Below are positions 6,992 through 14,955 of a stretch of 19,785 nucleotides of DNA, piece after piece. Source of the stretch: Candidatus Sericytochromatia bacterium (GTDB taxonomy: Bacteria > Cyanobacteriota > Sericytochromatia > UBA7694 > JACMQJ01); the NCBI GenBank assembly GCA_014377055.1, contig JACMQJ010000316.1, positions 1 to 19,785 on the forward strand. The letters run 5' to 3'. Below the pieces are notes generated by a model. That model was not told the origin of the DNA. It searched no databases and saw nothing but the letters and a program-made list of their open reading frames with translations. Position 1 is the first letter of the stretch, and the number at the start of each line of letters is the position of its first letter. The translations under genes were made by a program, and so were the position numbers.

Positions 6992-7570
6992 TTATAATCT
7001 TATTTCTATTTCTGAAAGCTCTTTATTACGTTTAAATTGATGACTTCCGACTCTATCGCCTCTTGTAAGGATAGTTTCTTTTGAAATTTTTTCTCTTAGT
7101 TTAAGTATGGAATGAAATAAAGCTTCAGGGGTTGGAGGACAACCAGGTAAATATACATCAACAGGGACTACTTGATCCATATAATCAACTACTGTAGGTG
7201 ATCCTCTAAATATTCCACCTGTAATAGTACAGTTACCCATAGATATTACATATTTAGGTTCAGGCATTTGCTCATATAGTAAAGCAACAATCGGAGCCAT
7301 TTTTTTGGTAACAGTTCCAGCTAAAATCATTAAATCAGCTTGTCTTGGTGTTGCTCTGAATACTTCAGAACCAAATCTGGCAATATCATATCTTGGTGTA
7401 CTTGCTGAGATCATTTCAATACCACAACATGCAGTCGCAAAACTCAAAGGCCAAATAGAATTTCTTTTTGCCCAGTTATAAACTTCATCAATAGTAGATA
7501 TGAGGACATTTTTTTCAATGTGATCTTGATCGCCTTTATTTAGATTTGACCATAAATCTTTAAATCCCAT
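6992..7570 (-). CDS. nuoB: NADH-quinone oxidoreductase subunit B (complex I)
   Basis: NuoB/NdhK carries the terminal 4Fe-4S cluster N2 that passes electrons to quinone in complex I, at the cytoplasmic face of the inner membrane. The 192-residue product has the family signature. Tandem cysteines C48-C49 sit in ATACCGIEM, C114 in SMGNCTITGG and C144 in LPGCPPTPEAL, which together are the four N2 ligands. The RFGSEVFRATPRQADLMILAGT block is intact. GGGAG lies 10 nt before the ATG. Complex I genes normally sit together (nuoA-B-C or ndhC-K-J). Here the gene stands alone with its own candidate promoter, a terminator behind it and unrelated neighbours. The remaining subunits must lie elsewhere if the complex is assembled. 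Intact ligands argue against decay. Confidence 0.96.
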   Translation of the reverse strand: MGFKDLWSNLNKGDQDHIEKNVLISTIDEVYNWAKRNSIWPLSFATACCGIEMISASTPRYDIARFGSEVFRATPRQADLMILAGTVTKKMAPIVALLYEQMPEPKYVISMGNCTITGGIFRGSPTVVDYMDQVVPVDVYLPGCPPTPEALFHSILKLREKISKETILTRGDRVGSHQFKRNKELSEIEIRL

Positions 7571-7645
7571 TTATCTTTAACTCCCGAAAATTTTAATTTC
7601 TTAAACTCATTATTATGAAATAAAACATTTATACTTCATATTTAC

Positions 7646-7675
7646 ACTATATAAGCGTACAATATTTTTGAGCAA
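7646..7675 (-). promoter_or_regulatory. Candidate nuoB promoter
   Basis: On the minus strand TTGCTC (7675-7670) and TATAGT (7651-7646) are 18 bp apart, 75 bases before the nuoB ATG. The match is moderate. Confidence 0.35.
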
Positions 7676-7727
7676 TTAAGAATTAAACTTTAATAAATAT
7701 TTATTAGTTTGTTATATAGGATTTAGT

Positions 7728-8651
7728 TTATAAGACTTTCTTATAAGATTTTTGCCAATTTTCAATAGCTGTTTGCCATGGTTCTATACTTTTGAAAGTT
7801 TCAGGATAGACATATTCCCAATCTTTGTATTCTTTTTCCCATAGCTCAACATTTTCTTTCCATTTTTCAAAATCTGTCCTCCATTCCTTAAACTCAATTC
7901 GTACAATTTTGTTTTCAAGACTATCTATTTTGATAATTGATTTTTGCAATTTACTTTGTTGATCAAGAATGTCATTTGATGATTCTTCAATGCTACTTTT
8001 CCAGTTTTTTAATGTATTAATATTTTTTTCTACATTGATGCCATGACTATGCAAATAATCTTTTATTTCTACTAAATGAAATGATTGTTTATTTATTTTT
8101 TTCTTGATTTCTTTATATTTTTCTAAGGTTTGAATGTCTTTCCATTCTAAAATATACAATTTCCAATCTTCAAGAATATTATTCCATTGTCTAATAGAAT
8201 TTTCCCAGTTATCTAAAATCTTGAACCATCCGTCAAGAGTACTCATAAAAATATTGTTATGTTTAGACCATTCTTGCTTGTGATAATCCAATTTTTGACC
8301 ATAATCAGATATTGTTTCCTTTTCTTTAATTAAATTTGGAAACTGAGTTTTTATTTTTTGTAAAAGTATTTTGGCTGCATTAAATGTTGCATTATTACCA
8401 CTAGAAAAAACAAAAGGTATCTTATTGCTGTACAAATATCTCGTTAACTCGTTACTATTACCAAAAACCATGTGTGAACGATCAACTGTTATAATAACTC
8501 CTATCGTGTTCTTTGGAACTGTTTGTTTTTTTAAATCTGAGCTTTTTCTAGCATTATAATGATCAATACATAAATCATGATTACCAAAAAAATCTTTGAT
8601 TGTAGAGTCAAAACTTGCTCCACCAACAATAACAATCAAATATCCAGCCAT
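7728..8651 (-). CDS. DUF2325-like protein with tryptophan-heptad coiled coil
   Basis: The 307-residue N-terminus (about 1-100) resembles the small Rossmann-like DUF2325 fold: a glycine-rich turn after strand 1 (IVIVGGASF), a VIITVDRSH segment and a late NATFNAA helix. Residues 100-307 are almost entirely helical and highly charged. They carry 13 tryptophans with striking regularity: W128, 142, 149, 156, 163 and 170 in one array and W257, 264, 271, 278, 292 and 299 in another, all spaced by 7 or 14. F135 fills the first gap. An aromatic residue at one position of each heptad points to an unusual coiled-coil core or a stacking surface. The gene lies 32 nt after the glycosyltransferase and is probably last in the operon. 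No ribosome site is obvious. Function unknown; the DUF2325 assignment is tentative. Confidence 0.75.
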   Translation of the reverse strand: MAGYLIVIVGGASFDSTIKDFFGNHDLCIDHYNARKSSDLKKQTVPKNTIGVIITVDRSHMVFGNSNELTRYLYSNKIPFVFSSGNNATFNAAKILLQKIKTQFPNLIKEKETISDYGQKLDYHKQEWSKHNNIFMSTLDGWFKILDNWENSIRQWNNILEDWKLYILEWKDIQTLEKYKEIKKKINKQSFHLVEIKDYLHSHGINVEKNINTLKNWKSSIEESSNDILDQQSKLQKSIIKIDSLENKIVRIEFKEWRTDFEKWKENVELWEKEYKDWEYVYPETFKSIEPWQTAIENWQKSYKKVL

Positions 8652-8683
8652 ATTTTATTTTCTATTTTTAATTAAATAATTTT

Positions 8684-9364
8684 CTATTTATAAAATTTTA
8701 CCAGTTTATGTGGCTTAATTCCTAAAAAATATAAGTTGATTAATATCCAATTTCTAAATGTACAATAAATTATGCCTTCTTTTTGCCAACGCCTAGCCGA
8801 TGTTTTTACTTTTTCATTAATAATAAAAATCTTTTTTTGATTTTTTTTGATTTTTAGCATTAGCTCAACTTCTTCCATAAGTGGTATTTGACTAAATTTA
8901 CCTATTTTTATAAAATAATCTTTATTAATAAAAATAGCCTGATCTCCGTAAGGTATCCTTGTTATTTTTGATCTTAAGGACGATAAACCCTCAATAATCC
9001 TAAATATAAATTTATTTGAGTTTATTCCAAGATTAAAAGCTCCTGCGATATACTGATTATTTTTCATAACTCTTATTATTTTATCTATTGATTGATCAGG
9101 TAAAATGGTATCAGCATGTAAAAAAAGTAATATTTCTCCCTTTGCTAGACTGCTTCCACAATTCATCTGTTTACTTCTACCTTTTTCGGATATTATTTTT
9201 TTTACATTGATATTATTTATAATATTAATCGTTCGACCATCCTGCTCAGCATCAACAACAATTATCTCAAAGTTATTATTTTTATTGGATTTATAAATAT
9301 TTTCTATAGTTGTATTGATAGTTTGAACTTCTTTATAAACAGGAATAATTATTGAAACTAGCAT
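8684..9364 (-). CDS. Family 2 glycosyltransferase, TIGR04283 type
   Basis: This is a GT-A fold transferase of 226 residues, the usual length for the TIGR04283 family ('transferase 2, rSAM/selenodomain-associated'). Visible motifs are SIIIPVYKE (4-12), VVDAEQDG (36-43), GRSKQMN (62-68), the metal/nucleotide-binding LFLHADT (81-86), the acceptor-side GDQAIF and MEEVEL. The donor sugar and acceptor are unknown. The start codon overlaps the end of the upstream DUF2064 gene by 7 nt with no separate ribosome site, so translation is likely coupled. Members of this family usually travel with the DUF2064/TIGR04282 partner, as here, and often near arsenosugar-type radical SAM genes, which are not in view. 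Confidence 0.88.
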   Translation of the reverse strand: MLVSIIIPVYKEVQTINTTIENIYKSNKNNNFEIIVVDAEQDGRTINIINNINVKKIISEKGRSKQMNCGSSLAKGEILLFLHADTILPDQSIDKIIRVMKNNQYIAGAFNLGINSNKFIFRIIEGLSSLRSKITRIPYGDQAIFINKDYFIKIGKFSQIPLMEEVELMLKIKKNQKKIFIINEKVKTSARRWQKEGIIYCTFRNWILINLYFLGIKPHKLVKFYK

Positions 9365-10020
9365 AAGAATGTTTTTAAAAAATTAATTGTTGAACTTGAA
9401 GATATATCTTCTTTGTATTTATCGAATAAATTATTTAAATCTTCTAATGTATCAATATCAGACCACTTTTTTAACTGCTTGTATGGATGATTGTATTGAT
9501 TGAATATTTTGCATGTATTTTCAAAAACCTGTGATGTACTCCATTCTATATTTAAAAATATTTGTGGTAAAAAGTGTCCTTTATTAAAGCCAATTAAATA
9601 ATAACCACCATCCATAGCTTCACCAATTACAGAACCAACTTCTTTGAGTGCGAACAAAGCTTGATCAAAAATGTAAGATTCTAGGTCAGGGCTATCACTA
9701 CCAATAATAATTGTATTATCGTAACCTTTGACAAATGATTCATCAAACGCATTTTTCATCTTTTCACCAAGATTACTACCACATTGCTCAATATATCTAT
9801 ATTCTGAGCCTAGCCATTCGATGAACTTTTCTTTTTGTTCAGGTGGATATATAGCAATCAAAAGATCCAATTCAGTTTTTTTTATAGTTACTAGTAAATC
9901 ATGAACAAATAATTTATAGAGTTGTGTAGCTCGTTCAAAGCCTATATCTTTTGCTAGACGTGATTTGACTTTACCAACTTCTGGATACTTAATAAAAATG
10001 ATCAAGCAATTTTTATTCAA
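9358..10020 (-). CDS. DUF2064 / TIGR04282 GT-A-like nucleotidyl/glycosyl transferase
   Basis: The 220-residue product matches the DUF2064 family ('rSAM/selenodomain-associated transferase 1'). It has GKVKSRLA (16-23, phosphate-binding loop as in nucleotidyltransferases), IGSDSPDL (106-113, metal-binding Asp) and AMDGGYYLIG (135-144). The tail carries WSDIDTLEDL, typical of the family. The predicted start is TTG at 10020. A second TTG twelve nucleotides further in is equally possible, and neither has a clear ribosome site. It lies 14 nt after the glucosaminidase gene and overlaps the next gene by 7 nt, so it is mid-operon. The exact substrate is not established for the family; a role in making or moving a sugar-nucleotide is inferred. 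Confidence 0.87.
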   Translation of the reverse strand: MNKNCLIIFIKYPEVGKVKSRLAKDIGFERATQLYKLFVHDLLVTIKKTELDLLIAIYPPEQKEKFIEWLGSEYRYIEQCGSNLGEKMKNAFDESFVKGYDNTIIIGSDSPDLESYIFDQALFALKEVGSVIGEAMDGGYYLIGFNKGHFLPQIFLNIEWSTSQVFENTCKIFNQYNHPYKQLKKWSDIDTLEDLNNLFDKYKEDISSSSTINFLKTFLC

Positions 10021-10034
10021 TTTAAATAGATTTA

Positions 10035-10832
10035 TTATTTTATATAGAAATTTTTGGACATATTAACAAGATCATAGTCTTTCATGATACTTTTTATTGA
10101 TTTAGCATAGTTTGGATCAGTTGCATAAGTATGTCCTACAGCATCAATAAAAGCATTATCATTTTTGGTTTTGGCATAAGCATTTAAGCCTTTTTTGTAA
10201 CCAGCATAATCTCCTTGAAATACCTTACCATGCTTCATGACAGCTTCATAAAAATCACCATATTTAGCAAAATTGTCCTTGATAGTGATATATCTACCAT
10301 TAACAAATTCTCTAGTTGTAACATTAACTGTGCCAGCAGATCCAGAGCCTTTGATACCAAAAATATTATATCCACCAATTGCTGCTTTACCCCATCCTGA
10401 TTCAAGCGCAGCTTGAGCTAAAGTAACAGATGCAGGAACTCCATATTTTCTTTCAGCTTCAAGAGCAGCAGGTAAGAGCATTTTAAAAAATTCTTGTTTA
10501 CTTCTTTGACCAGCATCTTTTAGTTGTTGTGGGGTTACTCTTTTTAGACCTTCTGCAGCAATAAATTCATTACGACCAATAATACTTTTGTTAAGAGGAG
10601 CACCTTGAGTTATAGATGTATTATTTGTATTATTAGAAAAAACATTTTGTTGTTGTTGACCACGTGGTAAATCATTACTAATAGACATTCTATCAGGATG
10701 AACTAAATTGCTAACAGTGTTAGAGACACCACTCACAGTATTTGAAAGTATATTGGAAACGTCATTGGTAAATCTCTCAAAATTGCTTTTGATAGCTGGA
10801 AAGAGATTAGGAAGATTTACGTTACCAAACAT
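10035..10832 (-). CDS. Glucosaminidase-domain (GH73/FlgJ-like) protein
   Basis: This protein is a probable peptidoglycan beta-N-acetylglucosaminidase. The 265-residue product has a GH73-type domain from about 110 to the end. The catalytic Glu is probably E144 in ALESGWG, followed by YNIFGIKG (155-162) and YATDPNYA (236-243). The first 100 residues are Asn/Ser/Gln-rich and unlike the FlgJ rod-capping domain. No N-terminal signal peptide or membrane segment is seen, so export, if any, must be non-classical or via another system. It is the first gene of a probable four-gene unit with two GT-A proteins and the Trp-heptad protein. A cell-wall or glycan-related role for the unit is an inference. 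Confidence 0.85.
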   Translation of the reverse strand: MFGNVNLPNLFPAIKSNFERFTNDVSNILSNTVSGVSNTVSNLVHPDRMSISNDLPRGQQQQNVFSNNTNNTSITQGAPLNKSIIGRNEFIAAEGLKRVTPQQLKDAGQRSKQEFFKMLLPAALEAERKYGVPASVTLAQAALESGWGKAAIGGYNIFGIKGSGSAGTVNVTTREFVNGRYITIKDNFAKYGDFYEAVMKHGKVFQGDYAGYKKGLNAYAKTKNDNAFIDAVGHTYATDPNYAKSIKSIMKDYDLVNMSKNFYIK

Positions 10833-10874
10833 TATTATCTTGTTCTTTCAAAAAATTATAATTATTATTGCTTA

Positions 10875-10892
10875 GTCTATATATAGATTATA
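10875..10892 (-). promoter_or_regulatory. Candidate promoter and palindrome for the glucosaminidase operon
   Basis: On the minus strand TATAAT (10892-10887) is followed immediately by the 12-bp palindrome TCTATATATAGA (10876-10887, sharing one base), about 55 bases before the ATG. A palindrome overlapping or just after the -10 box is a typical repressor position. The -35 is not clear. Confidence 0.35.
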
Positions 10893-10960
10893 TATCAAAA
10901 AACTTGTTTAAAGGTGCTGTATCAAAAGGTTAAGTTATGGTTATTTTTTATATAAGACTA

Positions 10961-10980
10961 CCCTAAAATTAATTTTAGGG
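10961..10980. terminator. Palindrome downstream of mnmG
   Basis: CCCTAAAATTAATTTTAGGG is a perfect 20-bp palindrome located 10 bp after the mnmG stop. The following bases on the minus strand (TAGTCTTATAT) are only weakly T-rich, so termination may be incomplete. Confidence 0.5.
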
Positions 10981-10990
10981 GCTTCTAATC

Positions 10991-12901
10991 TTAAATAGCT
11001 TCTCTTTTTGCTCTTCTGATAGCATCCAAATAAATAATCAAAACTGAAACGTCAGCAGGTGTTACTCCACCAACCCTTGAAGCTTGTCCAATAGACTGAG
11101 GTTTAATCTTAGATAATCTATCCTGACTTTCTCTTGATAATGCTTTAATACCAAAATAGTTAATATCTACTGGTATAGGCATATTTTCCATTTTTTTATA
11201 CTTATCAATCAATTGATTTTGTCTATCAATATATCCTTCATATTTGATATGTATTTCTACTTGTTCAGCTGCTTGAGGGCTAATTTTTTCAGGGCTTGGA
11301 GATAGCTCATTAATCATCTGATAGGTGACATTTGGTCTTCTAAGTAACTCTAATAAGGATGCTGTTTGTTGTAGTTCTTCACCATTGGTTATTTCTCTTA
11401 CTCTTTTCTTAGTTTCTTCATTTGGGTTGATTCTAATGGCTGCTAATCTTTCTAATTCAAACTCGATTTGGCGTGACTTTTCATTAAATTTACTATAGGT
11501 ACTATCACTTATTAGTCCAAGGCTTCTGCCCAAAGGTGTTAATCTTAAATCGGCATTATCTTGTCTTAAAAGTAATCTATATTCTGATCTTGAAGTTAGC
11601 ATTCTATAAGGCTCACTTATATCTTTGGTTACCAAATCATCAATCAAAGTACCGATATAGGATTTTGATCTATCCATTGAGATATATTCTTCTTCTTTAA
11701 TAAATCTAGCTGCATTGATACCAGCAATAATACCTTGAGCTGCAGCTTCTTCATATCCACTTGTGCCATTAATTTGACCAGAAGTGAATAATCCTTTGAC
11801 ATATTTTGTTTCTAACCAAGGGTATAGCTGTGAAGCAGGTATATAGTCATATTCAACTGCATAAGCAGGTCGTAACATCTCAACATTTGCCATACCAGGA
11901 ATAGTCCTAAGCATTAATAGTTGTACATCTTCGGGTAAACTTGAAGACATCCCTTGTACATACATTTCATTAGTAAAAATACTTTCAGGCTCAATAAATA
12001 TTGGATGCTTATCACGATCAGGAAATCTAACAACTTTATCTTCAATAGATGGGCAATATCGAGGACCAACACCTTTTATCACACCACTATAGAGAGGCGA
12101 ACGATCAAGGTTTTGCATAATAACCTTATGTGTATCTGTATTGGTGCTAGTTAGCCAACATGGTGTTTGTTCTTTGATCTGACCAGGTGAATCATAAGAA
12201 AAGAATTTTAGGGGTTCGTCACCATTTTGAATTTCCATTTTAGTAAAATCTATAGTATTTTTATCAACTCTGGCTGGAGTTCCTGTTTTTAATCTACCAA
12301 GATTAAAGCCATGTTTTAGTAGGCTATCAGATAATTTTTCGGCTGATGCTTCACCTGACCTACCTGCTGAAAACGAGCTAAGACCTACATGACATTTACC
12401 TTTTAGGAATGTACCTGTTGCAATAACTATTGAGTTACATCTATATTCCATACCAAGATTACTGACAATACCAGCAACACGACCATCTTCTACTAGTAAT
12501 TCATCAACCATCATTTGTTTTATATCAAGATTTGGTTGTGATTCAAGTACTTGCCTCATATACATACTGTAAAACTTTTTATCACATTGAGCTCTAAGAG
12601 ATTGAACAGCTGGTCCTCTTGATGAGTTAAGCATACGGATTTGTAAATAAGTTCTATCAGTTATTTTGCCCATTTCTCCACCTAGAGCGTCAACTTCTCT
12701 AACTAAATTACCTTTGGCTGGGCCTCCAATTGAAGGATTACAAGGCATCCAAGCAATTGTATCAAGATTTATAGTTACAACTAAAGTAGAGCATCCAAGT
12801 CTAGCACTTGCTAAAGCAGCCTCACAACCTGCATGTCCTGCACCTATAACAATAACATCATATTTTTTAGGATATAGTGTCCTGAATGAACTATTACTCA
12901 C
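10991..12901 (-). CDS. mnmG: tRNA U34 carboxymethylaminomethyl modification enzyme MnmG
   Basis: MnmG (GidA) is the FAD enzyme that, with MnmE, installs the cmnm5 group on wobble uridine 34 of several tRNAs in the cytoplasm. The product is 636 residues, normal for the family. It shows the FAD-binding GAGHAGCEAA (20-29), MPCNPSIGGPAKG around C54, RMLNSSRGPAV, GPRYCPSIEDKVVRF, NEMYVQGMSSSLPEDVQ, GQINGTSGYEEAAAQG and the C-terminal VTPADVSVLIIYL. The start is GTG at 12901, supported by GGAG 8 nt upstream. It is a single gene here; mnmE and rsmG, its common neighbours, are absent. It is divergent from the FN3/NHL lipoprotein. Confidence 0.98.
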   Translation of the reverse strand: MSNSSFRTLYPKKYDVIVIGAGHAGCEAALASARLGCSTLVVTINLDTIAWMPCNPSIGGPAKGNLVREVDALGGEMGKITDRTYLQIRMLNSSRGPAVQSLRAQCDKKFYSMYMRQVLESQPNLDIKQMMVDELLVEDGRVAGIVSNLGMEYRCNSIVIATGTFLKGKCHVGLSSFSAGRSGEASAEKLSDSLLKHGFNLGRLKTGTPARVDKNTIDFTKMEIQNGDEPLKFFSYDSPGQIKEQTPCWLTSTNTDTHKVIMQNLDRSPLYSGVIKGVGPRYCPSIEDKVVRFPDRDKHPIFIEPESIFTNEMYVQGMSSSLPEDVQLLMLRTIPGMANVEMLRPAYAVEYDYIPASQLYPWLETKYVKGLFTSGQINGTSGYEEAAAQGIIAGINAARFIKEEEYISMDRSKSYIGTLIDDLVTKDISEPYRMLTSRSEYRLLLRQDNADLRLTPLGRSLGLISDSTYSKFNEKSRQIEFELERLAAIRINPNEETKKRVREITNGEELQQTASLLELLRRPNVTYQMINELSPSPEKISPQAAEQVEIHIKYEGYIDRQNQLIDKYKKMENMPIPVDINYFGIKALSRESQDRLSKIKPQSIGQASRVGGVTPADVSVLIIYLDAIRRAKREAI

Positions 12902-12943
12902 TAAATTTACTCCACATACTTAAAACTCTTATCAAAGTATCTA

Positions 12944-12952
12944 ATTATAACA
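12944..12952 (-). promoter_or_regulatory. Extended -10 promoter of mnmG
   Basis: On the minus strand TGTTATAAT (12952-12944) is an extended -10 element (TG-n-TATAAT), 42 bases before the GTG start. No strong -35 is needed with this type. Confidence 0.5.
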
Positions 12953-13075
12953 TTTTGGGCTAATGCTTTTAAATATATTTTAGATTAAGATAAAAAAATT
13001 AATTGTATTGGTCATAGTTTTCTTTAGGTTTTTTTAAATTAAAGGATAGAACAAAATATCCAATTATGAATCAAG

Positions 13076-13084
13076 TGATATAAT
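13076..13084 (+). promoter_or_regulatory. Extended -10 promoter of FN3/NHL lipoprotein
   Basis: TGATATAAT is an extended -10 element, 32 bases before the ATG at 13117. AAGGAG (13105-13110) provides the ribosome site at 6-nt spacing. Confidence 0.55.
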
Positions 13085-13116
13085 CATATTAAATATAAAT
13101 TTTTAAGGAGATGTAA

Positions 13117-14814
13117 ATGAAGTTAACAAAATTAAGTAATTTATTACTAATAACATTATTAGTGGCTAGTTGCTCAAATCCCACACTAACCAACAACATA
13201 CCAAATGTTAATACATCATCAAGTCCAAGTGCAGGAGATTTTTCGACTTATACAGCTATAAAATTAAGTAGTGATGATATATCTCGCTTTGATAAAGAAT
13301 ATTCGGCTTATACAAACTTAGCTTTAATATCTACATATTATCAAAGTAATCTTACGAAGCTGATTGGTGATGATAATGGATTAGCTAATGCTGTTAGGAT
13401 CATACAACAATTGGAATATGCACAGTATAGAGGTAATTCATTTATATCTTTTAACTCAATATTTGCTTCTAACCCTTCTTTTTATAATACTTTAATAGGT
13501 TTAGCTGCTGTTATTAGACAGAGATCGTTAGATGCTTCTTTTGATTCATTTATTACAAATAGTAATCCATCAAATTCAAATAATATAGCAACACTTCCAA
13601 CTTTTGTGACACCATTATCACCATCTGAAATCAGCTCAAAAGGATTTACAGCCAATTGGATTAAATCAGATAGTGCAACATTAGGATATTTATTAACAAT
13701 TAAAAAAGGTGATGCTGTAATAAAAACTGTATCTATTGATTCACAATTTACCACAAGTCAGTTAATAACAGGTTTACCAGGAGGAATAGGTTATACTTAT
13801 TCAATTCAAGGAAGAAACAATTTTGGGTTAGGGATTTCCTCAACTAATATGTATATTTACATGATTGCTGATAACAGTGTCATACCTTCTAATATTCCTA
13901 TTTCTAGTCCTACTCCTAATAATACAAGTAGTGAAGTTATTAGTCTTGGTACTTTTTTTAATCCCAAAGGAATAGCAACCGACTCTGTAGGTAATATTTA
14001 TGTTGCAGAGCTCGGTAAGATAGGAAAAGTAAGTCCTTCTGGTGTTATTACACTTCTTGCTGGCTCTTCTGATAGAAGTTATGGATATATAGATGCTACA
14101 GGAACTAATGCAAGATTCAGAGTACCTCAAAAGATAGCTGTAGATTCTAAAGCTAATGTTTATGTCACTGGTACTAATGATAATGACATAAGAAAAGTAA
14201 GCCCTGCTGGTGTTGTTACCACTTTTGCGGGGTCTATTTTAAACGCTGAAGGATATGTCAATGCTACTGGTACAGATGCTAAATTTTATTATCCAAACGG
14301 TTTAGCAACTGATTCTAATGATAATATTTATGTTACAGAATCAAATACTAGTAGAATAAGAAAAATAAGCCCTGCTGGTGTTGTTACCACATTTATTGAG
14401 TCTATTGATGGAATTACTGCCATTTCAGGAATAGCAACTGATCCAGCTGGTAATATTTATATAGCTGAATCTAGCACTAATAAAATCAGAAAGATAAGCC
14501 CTGCTGGAGTTATTACTACTTTTGCTAATTCAACTAAAGATGAAAATGGACGATACCTTGGCGTTTCTGCAATAGCAGTTGATTCAAAAAGTAATGTTTA
14601 TATAGCTGAATCCTATATTAATGAATTTTTTAATAGTGTTAATGATGCATCCATACATGACATAATAAGAAAGATAAGCCCTTCTGGAGTAGTTACTAAT
14701 TTGAATAGTTCCTTTAGTGCTTATGTTCTTTTTTCTGGGATAACTGTTGACTCATCGGGTAATGTTTATGCTACTGAGTCTGACTTTAGTAAAGTCGTAA
14801 AAATAAAGCAGTAG
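13117..14814 (+). CDS. Lipoprotein with fibronectin-III-like domain and NHL propeller
   Basis: The 565-residue product has a clear lipoprotein signal (LLITLLVASC, Cys19). A helical N-terminal region of unknown type follows (about 40-150). A fibronectin type III-like domain lies at about 163-250 (GFTANWIK...YTYSIQGRNNFG). Six NHL blades run from about 273 to the end with the repeated pattern GIATDSxGNIYVAESxTNxIRKISPAGVVTTF. The protein is expected on a membrane surface facing away from the cytoplasm. Blade-to-blade identity is high, particularly IRKISPAGV-(V/I)-TTF, which suggests expansion by internal duplication. No enzymatic residues are visible; ligand or polymer binding is likely. The domain plan differs from the NHL lipoprotein at 3028-4464, although both belong to the same broad class. 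Confidence 0.88.
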   Translation: MKLTKLSNLLLITLLVASCSNPTLTNNIPNVNTSSSPSAGDFSTYTAIKLSSDDISRFDKEYSAYTNLALISTYYQSNLTKLIGDDNGLANAVRIIQQLEYAQYRGNSFISFNSIFASNPSFYNTLIGLAAVIRQRSLDASFDSFITNSNPSNSNNIATLPTFVTPLSPSEISSKGFTANWIKSDSATLGYLLTIKKGDAVIKTVSIDSQFTTSQLITGLPGGIGYTYSIQGRNNFGLGISSTNMYIYMIADNSVIPSNIPISSPTPNNTSSEVISLGTFFNPKGIATDSVGNIYVAELGKIGKVSPSGVITLLAGSSDRSYGYIDATGTNARFRVPQKIAVDSKANVYVTGTNDNDIRKVSPAGVVTTFAGSILNAEGYVNATGTDAKFYYPNGLATDSNDNIYVTESNTSRIRKISPAGVVTTFIESIDGITAISGIATDPAGNIYIAESSTNKIRKISPAGVITTFANSTKDENGRYLGVSAIAVDSKSNVYIAESYINEFFNSVNDASIHDIIRKISPSGVVTNLNSSFSAYVLFSGITVDSSGNVYATESDFSKVVKIKQ

Positions 14815-14863
14815 TATCCTATGAAACTCTAATACTGGCTCTCATTTTAAGATGGACTCTTCT

Positions 14864-14896
14864 ATAAAATATTAAAGTAAAAGCTTAATATTTTAT
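14864..14896. terminator. Hairpin after FN3/NHL lipoprotein gene
   Basis: ATAAAATATTAA (14864-14875) and TTAATATTTTAT (14885-14896) form a perfect 12-bp stem with a 9-nt loop. No T run follows, so termination is uncertain. The right arm overlaps the possible -35 of the next gene. Confidence 0.45.
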
Positions 14897-14913
14897 GTAA
14901 AAAAGCATATAAT
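14885..14913 (+). promoter_or_regulatory. Candidate promoter of SPFH gene
   Basis: TTAATA (14885-14890) and a perfect TATAAT (14908-14913) are separated by 17 bp, 42 bases before the ATG at 14956. Confidence 0.45.
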
Positions 14914-14955
14914 AGATAAACAATATATTATTTTTGTTGCAAAGGAAATAAAGAT

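Noticed and set aside
13482..14130. Two antisense frames inside the FN3/NHL lipoprotein
   Set aside because: Shadow frames of repeated NHL codons; no start signals or recognisable domains.
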